A DNA stretch of 57,944 bases from Sphingobacteriaceae bacterium. Lineage in GTDB: Bacteria > Bacteroidota > Bacteroidia > Sphingobacteriales > Sphingobacteriaceae. A model generated the notes under the pieces. It searched no databases. It worked only from the letters and a program-made list of their open reading frames with translations, and was not told the origin of the DNA. Shown one piece after another: positions 38,422-46,800 of the stretch. Numbering within the stretch: the stretch's first letter is position 1; each line of letters opens with the position of its first letter. The stretch is from NCBI GenBank assembly GCA_014380615.1, contig JACMJM010000005.1, positions 1 to 57,944 of the forward strand. Reading direction: 5' to 3'. Position numbers and translations under genes: made by a program.

Positions 38422-40056
38422 TTATTTCTGTTCAATCTCCTTCAAGCTCGTCATTTTCTTGTAGGCCAGAAAACCCTTAATATCTTCAAAGTGCTCGCGT
38501 ACACGCTTATTGCCAAATTCGAATACCTTTTTAACCAGTCCGTCTAAGAAATCACGGTCGTGGGATACCAGTATCAGGGTGCCGTCAAAATCCTGCAGGG
38601 CCTCTTTAATAATGTCTTTGGTCTTCATATCCAAATGGTTCGTCGGCTCATCGAGAATCAACACATTCACCGGCTCCAGCAACAGTTTTATCATGGCTAA
38701 GCGGGTTTTCTCACCGCCGGAAAGCACTTTAACTTTTTTGGTTGTATCGTCGCCGCTAAACATGAAAGCACCTAAAAGGTCTTTGATTTTTACAGTTCCG
38801 TCGCTTAATGGAATCTGATCGATCGTTTCAAATACTGTTAAATTTTCATCCAGCAATGCGGCCTGGTTTTGAGCAAAATAACCGATCTTAGCATTGTGAC
38901 CAACTTTTAAACTTCCCTCAAAATCAATCTCACCCATAATGGCTTTGATCATGGTCGACTTACCTTCACCATTTTTGCCGACAAAAGCTACCTTTTCTCC
39001 CCGCTCAATCACCATCGAGGCCTTTTCGAATACCACATGATCGCCGTAGGCTTTCGTTAACTCCTCTACCATCACCGGATATTGACCCGAACGGGGCGAT
39101 GGCGGAAACTTCAACCGCAATGCCGAGGTATCTACTTCATCGATCTCAATAACTTCCAATTTTTCGAGCATTTTTACCCGCGACTGCACCTGCAAGGTTT
39201 TTGAGTAAGTACCTCTAAAGCGGTCTATAAATTCCTGGTTGTCGGCTATGAAGCGTTGTTGTTCTTCATAGGCTTTTAACTGATGTACGCGGCGATCGGC
39301 ACGCAACTGCAAGTAGTGGCTGTATTTTGCCTTATAATCATATATGCGGCCCATCGTAACCTCAATTGTACGATTTGTGATGTTATCTACAAAGGTCCGG
39401 TCGTGCGAAATCACCATCACCGCCTTTGCCGAATTGATTAAAAAATCTTCCAGCCATTGAATACTTTCAATATCCATGTGGTTAGTCGGCTCATCCAATA
39501 GAATCAGATCGGGTTTTTTTAATAAGATCTTCGCTAATTCAATCCGCATGCGCCATCCTCCCGAAAACTCAGAAGTTGGGCGGGTAAAGTCTGAGCGTTG
39601 AAAACCTAAGCCTTTTAATACTTTTTCTACTTCGGCATCGTAATTCGTCTCTTCTACCGAATAAAACTTCTCACTCAGTTCCGATACCCGCTCAATCAGC
39701 TTCATGTAATCGTCGCTTTCATAGTCTGTTCTGATCGTGAGTTGTTCATTGATCTCATCCAGTTCCTTTTGCATCTGATTCATCTCCTGAAAAGCTTTTG
39801 AGGCTTCTTCGAAAACGGTAACATTATCATGCGTAAGCAAATGCTGCGGCAGGTAGGCAATTACTGCTTCCTTGGGCCCGGTAACGGTACCAGTAGTAGG
39901 TTTTGCAGCACCGGCAATTATTTTCAAAATGGTAGACTTGCCCGCCCCATTTTTACCCATCAGCGCTATTTTGTCGTTCTCGTTGATCGGAAAGGTTACA
40001 TCACTAAACAAAGTTGTTCCGCCAAATGAAACGGAAATATTATTTACATTAATCAC
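38422..40056 (-). CDS. ABC-F family ATP-binding protein
   Basis: A 544-residue protein with two ABC domains and no membrane segment, typical of the ABC-F translation factors. Domain 1 has Walker A GKNGAGKST near residue 36, signature FSGGWRMRIELA and Walker B LILLDEPTNHMD; domain 2 has GKNGEGKST near 363, LSGGEKTRLAM and VLILDEPTNHLD. The linker between them is the usual alpha-helical P-site tRNA interaction motif (about residues 240-310). Members act on stalled or drug-bound ribosomes or on translation start. The gene is single and divergent from the repeat-rich stretch to its right. Confidence 0.92.
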   Translation of the reverse strand: MINVNNISVSFGGTTLFSDVTFPINENDKIALMGKNGAGKSTILKIIAGAAKPTTGTVTGPKEAVIAYLPQHLLTHDNVTVFEEASKAFQEMNQMQKELDEINEQLTIRTDYESDDYMKLIERVSELSEKFYSVEETNYDAEVEKVLKGLGFQRSDFTRPTSEFSGGWRMRIELAKILLKKPDLILLDEPTNHMDIESIQWLEDFLINSAKAVMVISHDRTFVDNITNRTIEVTMGRIYDYKAKYSHYLQLRADRRVHQLKAYEEQQRFIADNQEFIDRFRGTYSKTLQVQSRVKMLEKLEVIEIDEVDTSALRLKFPPSPRSGQYPVMVEELTKAYGDHVVFEKASMVIERGEKVAFVGKNGEGKSTMIKAIMGEIDFEGSLKVGHNAKIGYFAQNQAALLDENLTVFETIDQIPLSDGTVKIKDLLGAFMFSGDDTTKKVKVLSGGEKTRLAMIKLLLEPVNVLILDEPTNHLDMKTKDIIKEALQDFDGTLILVSHDRDFLDGLVKKVFEFGNKRVREHFEDIKGFLAYKKMTSLKEIEQK

Positions 40057-40337
40057 GAAATGAGGATATTAAAATGAGCGGCAAAGATAGCGGAAAAGGG
40101 CGACATGACTCGCCTCCGGCAATTAATTACAATGTGAATATAAATGCTATTATGCAGATACACATGCGTCACGAGTGCGCATTCAAGTGGCTATCTGTAT
40201 CTTTCCTTTATAAAAACCCCAACTTCCTGAACTATTTTTTTTGTCTGGAAGCGATAGAATACTTACCGGGAGGACTTTTTACAATAGTCGTTTTGTTGGT
40301 GGGGGCACCAATAAAGGGTAGAAAAAGCACCGTTAAG

Positions 40338-40397
40338 ACAGCGTTTAGAACGGCTGTCTGCGCTCGCCTAAAACGCAGACAGTCGTTTCCAACGCTG
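40338..40397. repeat. Long compound inverted repeat
   Basis: CAGCGTT (40339-40345) pairs with AACGCTG (40391-40397), and inside it CTGTCTGCG (40354-40362) pairs with CGCAGACAG (40374-40382), with short bulges. The hexamer AGAACG or its complement CGTTCT recurs at 40347, 40403, 40452 and 40465. It has no T run and looks like a structural element next to repeat family I. Confidence 0.55.
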
Positions 40398-40521
40398 CCT
40401 GACGTTCTATAAAAGTTTAAAAGCGATTTCCCAGGCTATTTTCATGCACTTAGAACGATATTGGCGTTCTGTTTGAAACAAATAGCTTTTAATATCAAAA
40501 ATTAGTATTACTCTTAAAGCA

Positions 40522-40685
40522 TCTCTGCAGGGTTGATGCTCTCGCGGTGGCTGTAGCTGTATAAGGCCTGATGGAATACTTCTCTTAACAGGCTGCGGCA
40601 TTCCTGAAGGTTCCAGATTTGGAAGAAGTTTTCGATGAGGGGGAAGGGATTGGTGATTTTGGCGAAGATTACAAGATTACAAATC
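40522..40685 (-). repeat. Dispersed repeat family I, copy A (translatable fragment)
   Basis: On the minus strand it reads NPFPLIENFFQIWNLQECRS, then LLREVFHQALYSYSHRE, then SINPAEML and a stop. The same segment appears in copies at 43921, 55591 and 57657, and a short remnant at 49309. Copy A lacks the part after SINPAEML. It is probably a decayed coding segment or a mobile short element. Confidence 0.65.
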
Positions 40686-40738
40686 CCTTTTCGTCTGTAG
40701 TTCCACATGTCCTTAGGAACAACGAGTGTTAAACAAAA

Positions 40739-40765
40739 AAATCCGGGCTATTAACCCGAATCTTT
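40739..40765 (-). terminator. Terminator after the exported-protein gene
   Basis: ATCCGGGCTA pairs with TTAACCCGAAT (40741-40761) with flanking A and T runs. It lies 30 bp after the stop of the minus-strand gene that ends at 40796. Confidence 0.7.
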
Positions 40766-40795
40766 TTGTTTAATATTTTTCACTACAATTTTTGT

Positions 40796-41542
40796 CTATA
40801 ACTTGGATTCAGTCTTTTTAACAACTTTTGCAATTCGCTTGCTTAAATCGCCCATTAATTCTTCTAAAGCACTTTCACACATCGGCAAAATTTTCTCAGG
40901 CTTTATTAAAGGTACCCCTCCAACCATCATCATTGTTTTCTTAGAATTCTCACCCTCAGAAAAAGCAAATACTTTGTCGCCTGATTTGTTATATAAAGCG
41001 ATACGGGTAGTAGCTCTCATCTTTATACTCATGGTTTTTCCTATTCCAATACCTTGTTCAAAATTAAAATTAATATTCACAAAAAGCACTCCATCAGCGT
41101 TATCAGCGAATAGTTTGGCCATTCCTTCTTCATTAGCTTTACCGAAGGCACCTTCATAGATATATTTATACTTATCAAACATTTCGTAATTTTTAGCTAC
41201 GAACTTATCCAACTTATCCCCGTCCCACTTAGGCACAAAAGCCTGATACTTCTCAGTTCCGACTACATCCTGCTCTGCTAATAATTCAAACGGCAACTCC
41301 TTTGAATATTCATTAAAAAAATTATCATGATATTTTGTCACCAGCGGAGTTAAATTGAAGTTTGGATCATCTCTAAGATTTAAAATATCTTTTAATAAAA
41401 AATCGAAGCCAGCTCCCAGCTCGCCGAATCCAACCATTTTATTTGCATAAAAAGTAACTACGGCTACTTTCTTCTTTTGAGCAAAAATCTCATGGGAAGC
41501 CACCATTAGGATAAGCACTAAAAACATTTTAATTCTGTTCAT
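40796..41542 (-). CDS. Secreted protein of unknown family
   Basis: A 248-residue protein with a signal peptide cut near EIFAQ. The mature part starts KKKVAVVTFYANKMVGFGELG and has a long central VLFVNINFNFEQGIGIGKTM region, and ends SKRIAKVVKK. Some features recall periplasmic proteins of the CsgG/LPP20-associated kind, but the match is weak. No function is assigned. Confidence 0.68.
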   Translation of the reverse strand: MNRIKMFLVLILMVASHEIFAQKKKVAVVTFYANKMVGFGELGAGFDFLLKDILNLRDDPNFNLTPLVTKYHDNFFNEYSKELPFELLAEQDVVGTEKYQAFVPKWDGDKLDKFVAKNYEMFDKYKYIYEGAFGKANEEGMAKLFADNADGVLFVNINFNFEQGIGIGKTMSIKMRATTRIALYNKSGDKVFAFSEGENSKKTMMMVGGVPLIKPEKILPMCESALEELMGDLSKRIAKVVKKTESKL

Positions 41543-41811
41543 TGTAATTTTGTTTAGGTTAAAAAAATAAAAATAGCTTTATATTTCAGATAAGCTAAGG
41601 TACTACGCAATAAACGATTAATAGTTACGCATTAAAATTTACCTGCGATCCTACTCTTACTCTCTCCCACATTGGCGCAAGGTATGCAGCGTGGAAATGT
41701 GGGTGGCGTACTTTGTGCCGGACCTACCGGCAGTAAGCAATCAGATTTAATTAATTAACTATCTAATAAAAAACACTATACCGTGTTTGCTCAACATCAT
41801 TACCTTTACTT

Positions 41812-43407
41812 ATGATTACACTTTTAAGCCGGTTTATATTCAACAGGCCGTTAATAGATATTAAATTTAAGAGCCCCTATTGGCTAAAGCATTTAATATC
41901 CGGTGTAATACTTTATCCCTTATTGACTTTAATAGCTTTTGGCCAGTCGCCCTCCACTGAATTTAAAATTTCTCCTGTTCCATCATGGGTAAAAAAATAT
42001 CCTCTACCTGAACTGAAAAAGAATTACAGTTTAGATCTGGCATTGGTTCATTCGGAAGCGCAGTACAATCATATTTCCAAAGAAAGGTTTATCCGGAGCA
42101 TCTTTTATTTGAACACTTTTGAGGGATTAAATAAAATAAAATCCTTTTACGCTAGCTATGAGCCTGATTTTCACAAACTGACTATTAACAAAGCAATTAT
42201 CTACAGGAAGGAAAATAGTATTAATCTAAATAGTCAACTTCATTTAGAGCATAAATTACACGAAAAACAAATAGGGGGAGAAAAGTATGATAGCGACGCT
42301 GGGGTTTATATTTTTTTAAATCAGGTGAGAATAGGCGATATGGTAGAACTAGCCTATACAATTAAAGGCGAACAACCAGACTTTCGTGGAGTTTTAAGTA
42401 TACAACATAAAATCCCATTAAAGGAACTTATCGGCACGAGTTATTTGAGAATAATCGGAGCAGCGAATAAAGCAATTAACTATTCCACTTCCCCTTCTGT
42501 TAATATAAAACCCAAAAGAGTATACACCAATACACAAAATTATTTTGAGTTTATATATACAAATAATGAGGTTGATATCCATTCCCCGGGTATTCAGATA
42601 TACGTTTATGATTCAAATTCATGGAAAGAGGTTAATGAGATTAACTTAAAAAACTTCCAGTTGGATATTTTGCCGAGTAAAAGTATTTACGAGAAAGTGT
42701 CTAAACTAACGCATAAATTAACTACCGGCCAAGAAAAGATTAATGCAATACTTAATTTTACACAAAATCTGTTTTATCTTGAATATGATTTAATTGAACC
42801 TAAGAAACCAGATCTAGTACTCAAGCAAGGATTTGGTGATTGCAAGTCTAAATCTCTTTTAGCAGTGAAGATGTTGGAATGTATAAACATTCATGCCTGG
42901 CCAGTATTGGTAAAAAGCACTGGAATAAAAAACAGTTTGTTAAATACGCACGCCTTAATTTTTGATCACTGCGTAGTAGAGTTTGTGATGGGTACAGATA
43001 CTTTGCTATTTGATCCAACGAAGGGCCCCCAAAGCAGAAGTGTTTATAAAAAGGATGTATCGACTTTGAGATATGGGTTAAGGTTGATCAAAAATAATGC
43101 AGGGTTATCCAAATTCAATGAAAATACCTATCGAAGAATAAAATTAAACGCTATTGTTTCAGTTACTGATGATCTAAATAGTCGTAAAGAAGAGAAGCAG
43201 AAGAGTTTCTTTAGAAGATTTTCATCGTTTCACAGAGTGATTACAGTGGTTTCGTTAGCTTCTGTTTTCCTCGCATTTCTGTTATGGCGAATTTTCCAAA
43301 TAAAGCAGAAGCATAAAATGCATCTAAAGGAGTTAACTTCTGAATTAAAAAGATTAAAAACTGAAATAGAAAACATAAAGAGTCAAACACAATCGAATAA
43401 GCCATGA
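41812..43407 (+). CDS. DUF3857 and transglutaminase-like domain membrane protein
   Basis: A 531-residue protein with an N-terminal hydrophobic segment, a DUF3857-like beta domain (about residues 60-260) and a transglutaminase-like domain (about 280-420). The catalytic triad is readable: Cys in GFGDCKSKS near residue 344, His in FDHCVVEF near 390 and Asp in LLFDPTKG near 403. The usual C-terminal DUF3858 domain is missing; instead there is a membrane helix (about 478-497) and a short coiled coil. The role is unknown; related proteins are secreted peptidase-like enzymes. Confidence 0.83.
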   Translation: MITLLSRFIFNRPLIDIKFKSPYWLKHLISGVILYPLLTLIAFGQSPSTEFKISPVPSWVKKYPLPELKKNYSLDLALVHSEAQYNHISKERFIRSIFYLNTFEGLNKIKSFYASYEPDFHKLTINKAIIYRKENSINLNSQLHLEHKLHEKQIGGEKYDSDAGVYIFLNQVRIGDMVELAYTIKGEQPDFRGVLSIQHKIPLKELIGTSYLRIIGAANKAINYSTSPSVNIKPKRVYTNTQNYFEFIYTNNEVDIHSPGIQIYVYDSNSWKEVNEINLKNFQLDILPSKSIYEKVSKLTHKLTTGQEKINAILNFTQNLFYLEYDLIEPKKPDLVLKQGFGDCKSKSLLAVKMLECINIHAWPVLVKSTGIKNSLLNTHALIFDHCVVEFVMGTDTLLFDPTKGPQSRSVYKKDVSTLRYGLRLIKNNAGLSKFNENTYRRIKLNAIVSVTDDLNSRKEEKQKSFFRRFSSFHRVITVVSLASVFLAFLLWRIFQIKQKHKMHLKELTSELKRLKTEIENIKSQTQSNKP

Positions 43408-43480
43408 TTGTTGGATGACCATTAAAGATATTTGAGCATGACTTACCAAACTGGGTACTTGCGCCAAACTGGGGGCAATG

Positions 43481-43867
43481 TTATTTTTTTATCGCTCTAA
43501 CCATTAGAAATTCCCCCAATCCTACTTTTAAAGCTAACCTGTCTTTTGTTAATTCTAATATTCTAAATTCAACATTGTCGCCTTCTTTTGTTAGCAACAA
43601 AATTCTATCTGACTTGTCTTTTTTAGACCATGTTCCAGACGTGTTCTCTCCCATTAAATAACCTGAAAATTGACCATTTTCCTGGAATTCAAAAATCAGT
43701 TTATTAATCACTTGGGTTTTCAGCATCTGTAATCCTGCCTTGTCGATCTTTTCTTTATTATACACGTCTTTAAAAACCCACTTTCAAATGAGGAATTCAC
43801 TCTCTTGTCCTTTCGAATTGAGCGCCAGAGTCAGAAAAAACAAAAAAGATAGGAGTTTCAAATACAT
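43481..43867 (-). pseudogene. Lipocalin-like secreted protein broken by an in-frame TGA
   Basis: From an ATG at 43867 the frame encodes a signal peptide (MYLKLLSFLFFLTLALNSKG) followed by QESEFLI. Then comes a TGA at 43784-43786 in the same frame, followed directly by KWVFKDVYNKEK and a normal lipocalin-like domain to 43481. The homologous pattern suggests the stop replaces Gly (GGA to TGA). A downstream Met at 43765 would give a 94-residue form without signal peptide. Total length with the stop read through would be 128 residues. Confidence 0.75.
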
Positions 43868-43920
43868 TTAATTTTATAATAGCTAAGCCATAAATATATT
43901 AAGATTATGGCAATGATTCG

Positions 43921-44150
43921 CCTCTCTTCCGCTCCCCAATAACCCACATCGCCTCTGTAACATTCTCCAGCTCTTCTAAAATTAAAGCATATCTGCGGGG
44001 TTGATGCTTTCGAGGTGGCTGTAGCCGGATAATGCTTCATGGAGGACTTCTCTTAACAGGATGCAGCATTCTGTTAAGCTCCAGGTTTGGAAGAAGTTTT
44101 CGATGAGGGGGAAGGGATGGGTGATCTGGGCGGGATTACGGGATTATAAT
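43921..44150 (-). repeat. Dispersed repeat family I, copy B
   Basis: The minus strand reads HPFPLIENFFQTWSLTECCI, LLREVLHEALSGYSHLE, SINPADML, then a stop where copy D continues; the following segment is present in another frame, so a single-base change broke it. It ends in CTGTAATTCGACATG-like sequence also found beside copies A and near 55040. Confidence 0.65.
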
Positions 44151-44212
44151 TCCATTTTATCTGTAATTCGACATGCCCTTATAGAACATGTCGAATTACA
44201 GCGCTCATTTTC

Positions 44213-44650
44213 TTACACCTTTCCGTTATATTTTGGATCAAAATCCACTATCCATTCAATACCATATTTGTCTCTAAACATTCCAAAATATGAACCCCAG
44301 GGACTGTCTGCCATTGGTACTTCAATAGTTCCGCCTGCTGTAAGTCCGCTGAAAAGTCTGTCGGCTTCTTCGCGACTTTCTGCACTAATAGAAATTTTAG
44401 ACCTGTTCTCGTTTTCATTTACTCGTCCCATAAATTCTGGAACGTCATTGCCCATTAAAACGTTCTGGCCAATAGGCAAAGCAATGTGCATTATCTTATT
44501 TGCTTCGTTCTCTGCTACAGGAAATTCGGCGTTAGGCATGTCTTTGAAGCGAACCACCATTGCGAATTCTCCGCCAAATACTGACTTGTAAAAATTGAAA
44601 GCCTCTTCGGCATTTCCGTTGAAGTTAACATAAGGGTTGATAAGTGCCAT
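44213..44650 (-). CDS. VOC family protein (PhnB-like)
   Basis: A 145-residue protein of the vicinal oxygen chelate fold, PhnB/glyoxalase-like group: MALINPYVNFNGNAEEAFNF at the start, YKSVFGGEFAMVVRF, a middle ISISAESREEADRLFSG and a C-terminal GSYFGMFRDKYGIEWIVDF. I chose the ATG at 44650 because this is the family's usual start. It is the intact counterpart of the rearranged fragment at 37969-38168. The substrate is not known. Confidence 0.87.
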   Translation of the reverse strand: MALINPYVNFNGNAEEAFNFYKSVFGGEFAMVVRFKDMPNAEFPVAENEANKIMHIALPIGQNVLMGNDVPEFMGRVNENENRSKISISAESREEADRLFSGLTAGGTIEVPMADSPWGSYFGMFRDKYGIEWIVDFDPKYNGKV

Positions 44651-44674
44651 AAATAATTGCTTTATTAAAATCAA

Positions 44675-44970
44675 ACTTACCGGTTAGTCTCAAAATAAAG
44701 AAGGTATAAATGCGTCAAAAGAGAGGTAATTTGCGTCACATCGCTCGCACCAGAACGGGGGAAATACTAAAGAAAGAGTTAATCGAATATTGCCGAACAG
44801 AGTCCTGAATTCTTGTGATGATTTAAGAGCGCTCCGCTGAACTCTTAAACCAGAGAGGGAAATCTGGTTTATATAGCTTAATCATCGGCCTGTATTTTAT
44901 GCAAATTAACAAAAAAGATGTGGGTTCACAGTAGGTTACAAACGAGGACGATTAGGGGATCTTAATCAAT
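44675..44970. other. Intergenic region with repeat family II
   Basis: About 300 bp between the VOC gene and the first RiPP locus. It holds one copy of repeat family II (44791-44855), in which TTTAAGAG (44822-44829) pairs with CTCTTAAA (44842-44849). No gene is visible. Confidence 0.5.
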
Positions 44971-45222
44971 CTATTTTGGATCAGCCGGTTTATCGTTCCA
45001 TCTATCAATGAATGTAGGTGCAGGAATTTTATTGCGAAAGCCGCAATCTCGATTTTTAAACAAATCAACAGGCGGGTTTGACGGACCTTCCTCACCAGCG
45101 GCTTGAATCAACGTTTCGTATGTTAAACCAAGATCGTTCAACGCCAATGTGTCTGCCTCAGTAAACTCTCCTCTTTCGATTTTTTCTCTCAATTCTTTAA
45201 TTTTTAAATTTAAATCTGACAT
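44971..45222 (-). CDS. Putative RiPP precursor peptide B (cyclophane type)
   Basis: An 83-residue small protein that shares its N-terminal 37 residues almost fully with precursor A at 46507 (both have LREKIERGE and DTLAL then a DLG and TYET segment). The C-terminal half is different and holds four aromatic residues each followed at +2 by Asn or Asp: FKN (55-57), FRN (62-64), FID (71-73) and WND (75-77). This is the motif expected for three-residue cyclophanes made by radical SAM/SPASM enzymes. Residue 50-52 may be the leader boundary. It follows the maturase gene by 96 bp. There is no Gly-Gly cleavage site. Confidence 0.82.
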   Translation of the reverse strand: MSDLNLKIKELREKIERGEFTEADTLALNDLGLTYETLIQAAGEEGPSNPPVDLFKNRDCGFRNKIPAPTFIDRWNDKPADPK

Positions 45223-45318
45223 ATTATTTAAGTTATCTTTCTTTTATATAGCTTCAAAATATTTAATGTAAATCCAGTTTCTTTTATCAAGACTGCAGCT
45301 TAATTGCGGGGTTCTTTA

Positions 45319-46458
45319 TCAAACAAGTTCTAAAAAAGCATCGATAGGCGCTTTACTGCTCAGATTACAATAGATAGTTTCGTCAACATCAAAACGCCCA
45401 AATTCACTATTCTTATTAGAGGGGGTTCCGCCACCGCACACGTTAAAGTAAGAGCAGTTGTCTTTGCATAAGGCAATACCTGTTTGAAGTTCCAGATACT
45501 TTGCTTTAAACTTTTCTGAGGACAACGCTTTTGTGAAAGCATTTTCCTCAAAAACATTTCCAAAAACCAAGCTGTTTCCCATAGCATCGATTTGAGAGAT
45601 TAACTCAGGAGAAAAAGTGCTAAAATTACCCTCTGTATCTACAGTAATGATAGAATATGTATTGGTGAGCTCTGAGTCAAAAGGTTTAATAGCTTGCAGG
45701 TCAGTAAACAAGATTTTTTGTGTGACGATATCATATTCGCGTAACTTAAACGACTTTCCCGATTTAAGATGTAAATTAAAGAAGGTCTTAAAAAAATGAG
45801 TAACAACCTGTCGAATCTGTCCGTCATGCAGAACCTGATAAGTAGGATTGGTGTTATGTCCCTCTATCTCCTCAATATTGAAGGATAGGGAATTAATATC
45901 GAGTGCATGAAAAAAAGAGAATAACTCTTCCGGGTATTTCAAACTATAGGTTGTTAGAACCGAGATGATATTGACAGGGATACCGTACTCACGAAGCAAA
46001 GTGATGCCACGCATCGTTTTATCAAAAGTGCCTTTCCCGGCCTTATCAAGACGATATTTATCGTTTATAAACTCAGGTCCATCAAGGCTTATACCAACCT
46101 CCACATCGTAGTCTTTTATGAATTGACACCATTCTTTGTTTATAAGTGTGGCGTTGGTCTGAAACGAGAAGGTAAACTGAATATTTACGGGTAACAATGC
46201 CTTAATCCTATCAAACGCTTCAACATAAAACTTAATTGGTAATACAAGGGGTTCTCCGGCGTGCCAGAGTACTGTAAAATGTCCCTTGACGAAATCACCT
46301 GCGAGTAACTCGGTGATAGTTCTTTCTACACACTCGAAGGAAATTTTTTTATTATTACTTCGTTCCTCAGGCGAAAGATAGCAATAAGAACAATTTATAT
46401 TGCACAAAGAAGTACCTTGAAATACCAGTAAGCTCAGCGGACCGATTTGATTATACAT
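45319..46458 (-). CDS. Radical SAM/SPASM peptide maturase (cyclophane-forming type)
   Basis: A 379-residue radical SAM enzyme. The 4Fe-4S cluster that cleaves SAM is bound by CNINCSYC (Cys19, Cys23, Cys26). The SPASM-like C terminus has Cys331, Cys335, Cys341 (in NVCGGGTPSNK) and Cys364. The N terminus (GPLSLLVFQGTSLCNINCSY) and the CGGGxPxNK segment resemble the GrrM/OscB and XyeB group that forge C-C links between an aromatic ring and the beta carbon of the residue two places on. It lies between the two precursor genes on the same strand. The products are predicted, not shown. Confidence 0.9.
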   Translation of the reverse strand: MYNQIGPLSLLVFQGTSLCNINCSYCYLSPEERSNNKKISFECVERTITELLAGDFVKGHFTVLWHAGEPLVLPIKFYVEAFDRIKALLPVNIQFTFSFQTNATLINKEWCQFIKDYDVEVGISLDGPEFINDKYRLDKAGKGTFDKTMRGITLLREYGIPVNIISVLTTYSLKYPEELFSFFHALDINSLSFNIEEIEGHNTNPTYQVLHDGQIRQVVTHFFKTFFNLHLKSGKSFKLREYDIVTQKILFTDLQAIKPFDSELTNTYSIITVDTEGNFSTFSPELISQIDAMGNSLVFGNVFEENAFTKALSSEKFKAKYLELQTGIALCKDNCSYFNVCGGGTPSNKNSEFGRFDVDETIYCNLSSKAPIDAFLELV

Positions 46459-46506
46459 GAAGGAAATAATTAGATAAAATCTGGGGCAGTAGCCCCAGAT
46501 TGATAA

Positions 46507-46797
46507 TTAGCAAGGTTTTTTGTCTTTCCAAATGTCTTTAAATATGGTTGGCGGGTCGTATGGTTTACATCCATTTTTGAACGAGTCTTTAAATCCTTGG
46601 ATCTTGTTGTTAAACAAGTCACAAAATAAAGCCTGCATTTCTCCACCTGCAGCCTGGAGTGAATCATCACCACCTATTTGACCCGAAGTTTCGTAAGTTA
46701 CGCCTAGATCTTGTAGCGCAAGAGTATCTTCTTTAGAAAGCTCTCCCCGTTCGATCTTTTCCCTTAATTGTTCGATTTTTTGATTGATTTCTGACAT
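46507..46797 (-). CDS. Putative RiPP precursor peptide A (cyclophane type)
   Basis: A 96-residue paralogue of precursor B with the same leader-like N terminus. Its C-terminal half has six Phe/Trp residues, every one followed at +2 by Asn or Asp: FCD (58-60), FNN (62-64), FKD (69-71), FKN (73-75), FKD (86-88) and WKD (90-92). The final part, PPTIFKDIWKDKKPC, aligns with APTFIDRWNDKP in precursor B, so the terminal two motifs are shared. It starts 3 bp after the stop of the HxD protein gene and ends 48 bp before the maturase, so co-transcription is likely. Confidence 0.83.
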   Translation of the reverse strand: MSEINQKIEQLREKIERGELSKEDTLALQDLGVTYETSGQIGGDDSLQAAGGEMQALFCDLFNNKIQGFKDSFKNGCKPYDPPTIFKDIWKDKKPC

Positions 46798-46800
46798 AGT

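Larger units (their letters stand above)
40057..40795. other. Intergenic region with hairpins and a repeat-derived ORF fragment
   Basis: About 740 bp with no convincing gene. It holds a 60-nt compound hairpin (40338-40397), an AGAACG/CGTTCT inverted repeat (40452-40470), the first copy of repeat family I (40522-40685) and a terminator hairpin at 40740-40761. Confidence 0.5.

Noticed and set aside
44061..44591. 176-codon plus-strand frame opposite the VOC gene
   Set aside because: The minus strand encodes a clear VOC protein; this is its antisense.
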